A stretch of DNA of 40,649 nt, from assembly GCA_024687845.1 (NCBI GenBank), contig JAILEL010000015.1, forward strand, positions 1 to 40,649, read 5' to 3'. This document shows, in pieces, positions 35,043 to 40,649 of this stretch; the first letter of the stretch is position 1; every line of letters starts with the position of its first letter. The stretch comes from Eubacterium sp. (lineage in GTDB: Bacteria; Bacillota_A; Clostridia; Lachnospirales; Lachnospiraceae). The translations under genes and the position numbers were made by a program. A model generated the notes under the pieces. That model worked only from the letters and a program-made list of their open reading frames with translations. It was not told where the DNA came from and did no database searches.

Positions 35043-36503
35043 TTATGCCCCCTTTGGTTCCTTCTGAACCCATACTGCAACAGCTCCTCTGTTAACATAG
35101 AAGTTGCCACATCCATCGTCATCAATCTTAATGTTATATTTTGCATTTCCCATCACATCAGAAAAATGTGCACCGGCAAACTGCTTTCCAATATACATTC
35201 TCTTTGTTCCGCCTTTGCCATCTGAAATCATAACAGCAAGTCCGGAATCCTTATGTTCAGCATCTCCTTCTCTGGTCCAGCCAATGCAGTCCGGATCATC
35301 AAAATAATCATGCTGCTCGCCGTAGGCTTTAGCCTTTCTGAGTTTCATTAATTTATCCAGCAGCTGCTTCTTGGCCTTTATTTTATCATGAGATATTCCT
35401 TTGTAGTCCCCATAGAATACACATGGATATCCTTCTTTTCTAAGAAGAATAAGTGCATATGCCATCGGTTTGAACCATTCTTCAACAAAGGACTCAAATG
35501 CCTGACCAGGCTGTGTATCATGATTATCCACAAAAGTAACAGCCTTTAAAGGATTCTCCTTAACCAGTGTACCATCAAGTATAGTTCTCAGGTCATATGC
35601 TCCCTGAGCTTTAGAACAATGATAAAGATTATAGTGAAGAGGAACATCGAATAGTGATGCTTCTGACTTGGTATCTTCAAGATATTTCATAAGCACCTTG
35701 ACATCACCGCTCCAATATTCTCCTACAGTAAAGAGTTCCTTTCCTGTGACTTCTCTTACCTTATATAGAAAATCTCTGTAAAATGATGCAGGAATATGCT
35801 TTGCTGCATCCATTCTGAACCCATCAACTGATGTAGTCTCGATATACCACTGAGCCCAGGATACAAGCTCTTCATAAACATCTCTATTATTAAAATCAAT
35901 ATCAATACCCATGAAATAATCAAAGTTATCTTTTTTTAGTTCAGCTTCTTCTGCTGCCTTTTCACCGGCAAACTGTTTCATAGCCTCTAAAAAGCTGCTC
36001 TGATCCCAGTCTATTCCATCAAAGTGATTCCAATTCCATGTAAAATCAGAATATTTGCCTTTTCTGCCTGGAAATGTAAACTTAGTCCATGCACCGATTA
36101 TCTTTCCATCACCAATCATCTGATATCTGTTGGATGAATTGAACTCAGGAGCAGTAACCGCTTCAATCTCATCAGCACCTACCTTATGGTTTAGAACTAC
36201 ATCGGCATATACATTTATTTCTGAATCATGGAGAGCCTGTACAGCATCAATGTATTCCTTCTTTGTACCGTACTTTGTTCTTATGGTTCCCTTCTGCTTA
36301 AATTCACCAATATCATAAAGGTCATAAACGGAGTATCCAGCATCCTCGATTCCAGCAGCACCCTTATAGGCAGGTGGAAGCCAGACTGAAGTAACTCCAC
36401 TCTTTTTCAGTTTTTCGGCATCCTTCTGAATAGTCTTCCAAAGTGAAGGTTCACTTTTCATGTACCATTCAAAATACTGCATCATAAGTCCATTTTCAAA
36501 CAT
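35043..36503 (-). CDS. cytoplasmic alpha-amylase (GH13)
   Basis: This 486-residue glycoside hydrolase family 13 enzyme cleaves internal alpha-1,4-glucosidic bonds. The family regions are all present: VYADVVLNHK (region I), GFRMDAAKH with the nucleophile Asp (region II), FTVGEYW with the acid/base Glu (region III) and FVDNHDT with the third Asp (region IV). There is no signal peptide, so it acts inside the cell, probably on glycogen or imported maltodextrins. The N-terminus GLMMQYFEWYM is typical of the cytoplasmic subgroup. The ATG at 36503 has AGGAGG five bases upstream. The longer reading from 36593 overlaps the promoter. Confidence 0.95.
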   Translation of the reverse strand: MFENGLMMQYFEWYMKSEPSLWKTIQKDAEKLKKSGVTSVWLPPAYKGAAGIEDAGYSVYDLYDIGEFKQKGTIRTKYGTKKEYIDAVQALHDSEINVYADVVLNHKVGADEIEAVTAPEFNSSNRYQMIGDGKIIGAWTKFTFPGRKGKYSDFTWNWNHFDGIDWDQSSFLEAMKQFAGEKAAEEAELKKDNFDYFMGIDIDFNNRDVYEELVSWAQWYIETTSVDGFRMDAAKHIPASFYRDFLYKVREVTGKELFTVGEYWSGDVKVLMKYLEDTKSEASLFDVPLHYNLYHCSKAQGAYDLRTILDGTLVKENPLKAVTFVDNHDTQPGQAFESFVEEWFKPMAYALILLRKEGYPCVFYGDYKGISHDKIKAKKQLLDKLMKLRKAKAYGEQHDYFDDPDCIGWTREGDAEHKDSGLAVMISDGKGGTKRMYIGKQFAGAHFSDVMGNAKYNIKIDDDGCGNFYVNRGAVAVWVQKEPKGA

Positions 36504-36561
36504 ATAAACCTCCTGCAATTCTGTGCTAGAGCTACTAAGATTTGTAACCATGAATATCGAC

Positions 36562-36590
36562 AGTATATCAGAACAAAGTTTTTTCTTCAA
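36562..36590 (-). promoter_or_regulatory. promoter of the amylase operon
   Basis: On the minus strand TTGAAG (36585-36590), 17 bases, and TATACT (36562-36567) with an extended TGA give a good sigma-70 promoter. It lies about 60 bp before the amylase ATG at 36503. Confidence 0.75.
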
Positions 36591-36620
36591 CAAGTTTATC
36601 TCGCATTTTGCCTTGAAAAG

Positions 36621-36629
36621 TGATATAAT
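36621..36629 (+). promoter_or_regulatory. extended -10 promoter of the HD-domain gene
   Basis: TGATATAAT is an extended -10 element (TATAAT at 36624-36629), 43 bases before the HD gene ATG. No clear -35 box is seen. It is divergent from the amylase promoter, with the two -10 boxes 56 bases apart. Confidence 0.6.
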
Positions 36630-36672
36630 ATTTTAGTTATATAAACTCATTCTTATCTGCAAGGATTAAAAC

Positions 36673-37167
36673 ATGGTAAATATAGGATATAATGAAGAAA
36701 TAATAAATATAATTATTGAGCACGGAAGTGATATTCTGGATGATCCAAGATTCGAGAAGGAAAAGGAATTCATTCAGCATGGTACTACTACCACATTTGA
36801 TCATTCACTATGTGTAACATATCTGAGTGTGTGGATGGCTCAGCGCAGCAGACATAACATCAATATGCGAAGTGTTGTCAGAAGTGCTCTGCTTCATGAT
36901 TATTTTCTCTATGACTGGCATGAGAAAAATGAATATCATAATCTTCATGGATATACTCATGCTAAGCGTTCAATGGAAAATGCAATTCGCGATTTTAATA
37001 TAACCAAGCTTGAAGCTGACGCCATATATAGTCATATGTTCCCGCTCAATCTGACACATGTACCCAAATCCAGAGAAGCATTTATTGTGTGCATGGCAGA
37101 TAAGGTATGCGCAGGATGTGAAACACTTTGCATCATCAAGTATAATAATGTTTTTGCCCAAGCCTAA
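36673..37167 (+). CDS. HD-domain hydrolase
   Basis: This 164-residue protein has the HD phosphohydrolase pattern. The first His is in TTTFDHSLCVTYLS, the HD pair in SALLHDYFLYDW, further His residues in HNLHGYTHAK and YSHMFP, and the last Asp in VCMADKVCAG. The metal site seems complete. HD proteins of this small size hydrolyse phosphate esters, often of nucleotides. The substrate here is unknown. It lies 37 bp upstream of the citrate synthase gene and is probably co-transcribed. Confidence 0.85.
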   Translation: MVNIGYNEEIINIIIEHGSDILDDPRFEKEKEFIQHGTTTTFDHSLCVTYLSVWMAQRSRHNINMRSVVRSALLHDYFLYDWHEKNEYHNLHGYTHAKRSMENAIRDFNITKLEADAIYSHMFPLNLTHVPKSREAFIVCMADKVCAGCETLCIIKYNNVFAQA

Positions 37168-37204
37168 TACATTTACGGTTAAATACACATAAAGGAGATT
37201 TATT

Positions 37205-38569
37205 ATGGCTGAATATACTGCCAACGCGGCCGCAAGAGAGATTCATAAGCTTGCCAAACTGTGTTCCCAGCACAACCACATAGACCCTGAACTGTATAAT
37301 GTTTACGATGTTAAACGAGGACTCAGAGAGCAGAATGGTAAGGGTGTACTTACAGGTCTGACCGAAATATCAACGGTTATCGGTTCCAAAACGATAGATG
37401 GAGTTGTCACTCCAGTAGAGGGCGAGCTCAGATATAGAGGAATCAATATCAAGGATATTGTAAATGGATTTACAGATACCCACCGCTTTGGATTTGAAGA
37501 GACTGTTTATCTTCTCCTCTTCGGAGAACTTCCCAATAAACTCGAACTGGATCATTTTAATAAGCTTCTGGGATATTCCAGAAGTCTTCCTACGGATTTT
37601 ACTGAGGATGTAATTCTTAAGTCCCCTAATAAGGACGTTATGAATGCCATGGCTCAATCCGTACTGGCGCTGAATTCCTATGATAAGCGTGCCGATGATC
37701 TCAGTATTCCAAATGTACTTCGTCAGAGTGTGAATCTGATTGCTACTCTTCCAATAATAGCTGCTTATTCATACCTGGCTTACAGACATTATATCCAGCG
37801 CAGAGGTTTATTTCTGCATAATCCGAAACCGGAGCTTTCTACTGCTGAAAACATTCTCAGAATGCTGAGACAGGATAAAAAGTTTGATCCATTAGAAGCA
37901 CATCTGCTGGATATTGCATTAGTTCTTCATGCTGAACATGGTGGTGGTAACAATTCTACATTTACAACTCATGTAGTTACCTCCTCCGGTACTGATACTT
38001 ATTCTTCAGTTGCGGCGTCGCTATGTTCTCTCAAGGGACCTAAACACGGTGGAGCAAACATTAAGGTTATCAAAATGTTTGAAGAAATAAAGGCAAATGT
38101 ATCCGACTGGTATGATGATGATGAGATTAAAGCTTATCTTGGTAAGATAGTTAATAAGAAGACCTTCGACAAAGCAGGTCTCATATATGGAATGGGCCAC
38201 GCTGTTTATTCTATTTCTGATCCAAGAGCTGAGATTCTTAAGAAATATACTCTTCAGCTGGCTGAAGTTAAAGGACGTGATAGTGAAGCTCATCTGTATA
38301 AAGCAGTTGAACGGCTTGCTCCAGAAGTAATCGCTGAGTACAGAAAGATTTATAAGGGTGTCAGTGCCAATATTGATTTCTACAGTGGTTTCGCATATGA
38401 TATGCTGAACATACCGCAGGAATTCATAACACCACTCTTTGCCATCGGAAGAATCGCCGGCTGGAGTGCACACCGTATTGAAGAACTGACCTGCGCCAAC
38501 AGAATTATTCGTCCAGCTTATATGTCAGTTGCTGACAATATACCATATATTCCACTTAACGAACGTTAA
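37205..38569 (+). CDS. gltA: citrate synthase
   Basis: This enzyme joins acetyl-CoA and oxaloacetate to citrate. The 454-residue protein has the active-site histidines in HAEHGGGNNSTF and KGPKHGGAN, then YGMGHAVYSISDPRAEILK. The catalytic Asp is in NIDFYSGFAYDML. An N-terminal extension of about 45 residues precedes the core, as in other Clostridial enzymes. The start has an AAAGGAG site. It converges on isocitrate dehydrogenase across a shared terminator. With that gene it supplies 2-oxoglutarate, mainly for glutamate synthesis in an anaerobe. The biosynthetic purpose is inference. Confidence 0.96.
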   Translation: MAEYTANAAAREIHKLAKLCSQHNHIDPELYNVYDVKRGLREQNGKGVLTGLTEISTVIGSKTIDGVVTPVEGELRYRGINIKDIVNGFTDTHRFGFEETVYLLLFGELPNKLELDHFNKLLGYSRSLPTDFTEDVILKSPNKDVMNAMAQSVLALNSYDKRADDLSIPNVLRQSVNLIATLPIIAAYSYLAYRHYIQRRGLFLHNPKPELSTAENILRMLRQDKKFDPLEAHLLDIALVLHAEHGGGNNSTFTTHVVTSSGTDTYSSVAASLCSLKGPKHGGANIKVIKMFEEIKANVSDWYDDDEIKAYLGKIVNKKTFDKAGLIYGMGHAVYSISDPRAEILKKYTLQLAEVKGRDSEAHLYKAVERLAPEVIAEYRKIYKGVSANIDFYSGFAYDMLNIPQEFITPLFAIGRIAGWSAHRIEELTCANRIIRPAYMSVADNIPYIPLNER

Positions 38570-38575
38570 AAAAAC

Positions 38576-38614
38576 GGGCTGTGCACTATTTACTTAGTGC
38601 GACAGCCCTTTTAT
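38576..38614. terminator. bidirectional terminator between gltA and icd
   Basis: GGGCTGT pairs with ACAGCCC (38576-38582 and 38602-38608) around an inner GCACTA/TAGTGC stem. T-tracts follow on the plus strand (TTTTATTT). On the minus strand a run of eight T's interrupted by one C follows. It ends both converging genes. Confidence 0.9.
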
Positions 38615-38624
38615 TTGGCCCATT

Positions 38625-39833
38625 TTACATTAATGCATCAAGACTAGTACGAATAGCTTTGATGAAATCCTGTGTATTCAGAGTTGTTACATTTTCAAGC
38701 TCTGTAATAAGTGCAAGATCCTTTGTCATTGTACCGCCTTCAATAGTATCTATTGTTGCCTTCTCAAGTTTATCAGCAAATGCCATCAGCTCGCTGTTTC
38801 CATCAAGTTCTCCTCTCTTACGAAGAGCTCCTGTCCATGCAAAGATTGTAGCAACCGGATTGGTTGATGTCTCTTCGCCCTTAAGATGCTTATAATAATG
38901 TCTCTGAACTGTTCCATGAGCAGCTTCATATTCATAATATCCTTTTGGAGATACAAGAACTGAAGTCATCATTGCAAGTGAGCCAAATGCAGATGAAAGC
39001 ATATCACTCATTACATCTCCATCATAGTTTTTACATGCCCAGATGAATCCACCCTTTGACTTCATTACTCTTGCAACTGCATCATCGATAAGAGTATAGA
39101 AATACTCGATTCCTGCTGCTTCAAACTTCTCTTTATATTCTGCATCATATATTTCCTGGAAAATATCCTTAAATGTATGATCATACTGCTTTGAAATGGT
39201 ATCCTTTGTTGCAAACCAGAGAGTCTGTTTTGTATCAAGTGCATATGTAAAGCAGCTTCTTGCAAAGCTCTCAATAGAATCATTCAGATTGTGCATTCCC
39301 TGAACAATACCAGGACCTTTAAATTCATGAACTGTAACAGACTGAGTGCTTCCATCCTCTGCTGTGTAAACAAGCTCAACCTTGCCAGCTCCAGGAATCT
39401 TCATTTCACTTGCCTTATATACATCACCATAAGCATGTCTTGCGATTGTAATAGGCTTCTCCCAGTTACGAACACAAGGAGTAATTCCCTTTACCTGAAT
39501 AGGTGCACGGAAAACAGTACCGTCAAGAATAGCACGGATAGTTCCGTTAGGACTCTTCCACATTTCCTTAAGGTTATATTCCTCAACACGAGCAGCATTT
39601 GGAGTGATAGTTGCACATTTAACTGCAACCTTATATTTTTCAGTTGCATGAGCACTATCTATAGTAACCTGATCATCAGTTTCATTTCTATGTTCAAGTC
39701 CCAGATCATAATACTCTGTATTAAGATCAATAAATGGGATAAGGAGCTCGTCCTTAATAAGCTGCCAGAGAATTCTGGTCATCTCATCTCCATCCATCTC
39801 AACAAGTGGGGTAGTCATTTTAATCTTATCCAT
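38625..39833 (-). CDS. icd: NADP-dependent isocitrate dehydrogenase (dimeric type II)
   Basis: This 402-residue enzyme oxidises isocitrate to 2-oxoglutarate and CO2 with NADP. It is of the eukaryotic-like homodimeric class: [20 protein letters not shown] at the N-terminus, [17 protein letters not shown] with the substrate-binding Ser and Arg residues, and the metal-binding Asp residues in [11 protein letters not shown] and [18 protein letters not shown] is in the cofactor region. The ATG at 39833 is preferred over a TTG one codon earlier, with GGAGG eight bases upstream. It has its own promoter. Confidence 0.96.
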   Translation of the reverse strand: MDKIKMTTPLVEMDGDEMTRILWQLIKDELLIPFIDLNTEYYDLGLEHRNETDDQVTIDSAHATEKYKVAVKCATITPNAARVEEYNLKEMWKSPNGTIRAILDGTVFRAPIQVKGITPCVRNWEKPITIARHAYGDVYKASEMKIPGAGKVELVYTAEDGSTQSVTVHEFKGPGIVQGMHNLNDSIESFARSCFTYALDTKQTLWFATKDTISKQYDHTFKDIFQEIYDAEYKEKFEAAGIEYFYTLIDDAVARVMKSKGGFIWACKNYDGDVMSDMLSSAFGSLAMMTSVLVSPKGYYEYEAAHGTVQRHYYKHLKGEETSTNPVATIFAWTGALRKRGELDGNSELMAFADKLEKATIDTIEGGTMTKDLALITELENVTTLNTQDFIKAIRTSLDALM

Positions 39834-39866
39834 CAATAATTCCTCCTTATTTATTCACAGCCAGAT

Positions 39867-39895
39867 ATTATATAATAAATTCCTGCCATACGCAA
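39867..39895 (-). promoter_or_regulatory. icd promoter
   Basis: On the minus strand TTGCGT (39890-39895), 17 bases, and TATAAT (39867-39872) form a good promoter about 35 bp before the icd ATG. Confidence 0.75.
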
Positions 39896-39929
39896 TATCC
39901 CAACTCTACATTTAAGTCATTTTAGCCAA

Positions 39930-40649
39930 CTAAGTCTCTAACTGCTCCAATAGCTTAAGAAGTACCTCAGTCTCTCCATTCTCACTGAGAGGTGGTGCTA
40001 TATGTTTTGCCGCAGCCTTTACTTCATCCCTGGCACTTCCTATAGCATAGCTCTCTTCAGCAGCCTCAAGAAGTCCCAGATCATTAAGGTTATCACCAAA
40101 TGCCATAGTTTCTTCTCGGGTTATTCCAAGCCTTTGCTGAAGCATTTTAAGAGAACTTCCCTTGTCAGCATCAGGATAAACAATATCCATCCACATAATT
40201 CCGGCACTTGCAATTCTGAACTGATCCTTCCATTTTGGAGTAAACCATTCATTTACAATCGCCTCAGCATTATCTACATGATAAATGGACATCTTAACAA
40301 TATCATCATTAAGATTTCTCTCAAAGTCTCCAAGAACCTTGATATTGAATCTATAAGAATCCCGGAGCCAGTAAAACATCTTGCTCTTCTCCTCGCAATA
40401 AGCAGCGTCACGACCGCAAAGCATAATGTCACAGTCCTTAAGCCGCTTGGCATCACGTATCATCTCCATCAGAACTGGACGCTCTATCACATTCATGTTA
40501 TAAACCTCAGAAGCACTTCTAAGAATCGCACCATTATCCGTTATATAATAGATATCTTCACTTACAGGCTGGAACAGCTTCGCCATACTCGTAAACTGTC
40601 TTCCACTCGCACCAGCAAATACGATTCCCTTCTCCTTAAGTCTTCTTAT
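39930..40649 (-). CDS. Cof-type HAD superfamily phosphatase (5' end beyond window)
   Basis: The frame stays open to the window edge, so 239 C-terminal residues are visible and the start lies outside. Motif II is in VFAGASGRQF (from about 40620), before the internal Met at 40586. YYITDNGAILRS is typical of the Cof subfamily cap boundary. Motif III Lys is in DADKGSSLKMLQQRLGI and motif IV in AFGDNLNDLGLLEAA. The motif I aspartates would be in the missing part. Cof-type enzymes dephosphorylate sugar phosphates, nucleotides or cofactors, and specificity cannot be predicted. Confidence 0.9.
   Translation of the reverse strand: MRRLKEKGIVFAGASGRQFTSMAKLFQPVSEDIYYITDNGAILRSASEVYNMNVIERPVLMEMIRDAKRLKDCDIMLCGRDAAYCEEKSKMFYWLRDSYRFNIKVLGDFERNLNDDIVKMSIYHVDNAEAIVNEWFTPKWKDQFRIASAGIMWMDIVYPDADKGSSLKMLQQRLGITREETMAFGDNLNDLGLLEAAEESYAIGSARDEVKAAAKHIAPPLSENGETEVLLKLLEQLET

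Noticed and set aside
34734..36503. YerC-like protein as the tryptophan repressor of this locus
   Set aside because: The family resembles TrpR, but no tryptophan genes or matching operators are present, so a specific role was not assigned.

Overview
The window looks like a chromosomal segment of a low-G+C Gram-positive anaerobe, most likely a member of the Lachnospiraceae (Butyrivibrio/Roseburia-type Clostridia). This is inferred from AT-rich DNA, AAGGAGG-type ribosome binding sites, Firmicutes-style gene families (TrmK, YerC/TrpR-like, DUF1836, DUF624/YesL, BMP-type nucleoside ABC transporter, TGS-uridine kinase) and the dgt-dnaG-rpoD-trmK gene order. No prophage, insertion sequence, tRNA or CRISPR array was seen. 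Nearly all genes lie on the minus strand.

Region 1 (1-440): a decayed HPt (histidine phosphotransfer) gene that keeps a near-consensus promoter and a terminator but has lost its N-terminus, with an in-frame stop and a one-base frameshift. Region 2 (447-12354, minus): a seven-gene envelope cluster. In transcription order it encodes an exported two-TM protein, a GldA-like ABC ATPase, an ABC-2 permease, a membrane protein with an NGQ/NGE repeat tract, a MoxR AAA+ ATPase, a DUF58 protein and a 1549-residue protein with three von Willebrand A-like domains. Its function is unknown, and it is the best candidate here for an uncharacterised system. Region 3 (12376-12928, plus): the RNase P RNA gene, about 507 nt, with an enlarged P3 arm built from three copies of a 26-nt hairpin repeat.

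Region 4 (13002-19689, minus): dgt, dnaG, rpoD, trmK and a TGS-domain uridine kinase, i.e. a macromolecular-synthesis operon. Region 5 (19805-24620, minus): a sugar ABC importer (lipoprotein plus two permeases, no ATPase) with its own promoter and operator-like dyads, followed by a separately promoted DUF624 gene. A divergent gene for an unknown single-TM protein (25089-25853, plus) shares the 716-bp intergenic region. Region 6 (25891-31020, minus): a complete nucleoside ABC importer of the BmpA/NupNOPQ type.

Region 7 (31092-36590, minus): an operon of cytoplasmic alpha-amylase, YerC-like repressor, CNNM/CorC membrane protein, DUF1836 protein and an ABC-F ATPase, followed by an unusual cluster of perfect hairpins. 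Region 8 (36621-39895): an HD-domain hydrolase and citrate synthase on the plus strand converge on NADP-isocitrate dehydrogenase on the minus strand across a shared bidirectional terminator. This is the oxidative branch from acetyl-CoA to 2-oxoglutarate, without aconitase in view. The window ends inside a Cof-type HAD phosphatase gene (39930 to the edge).
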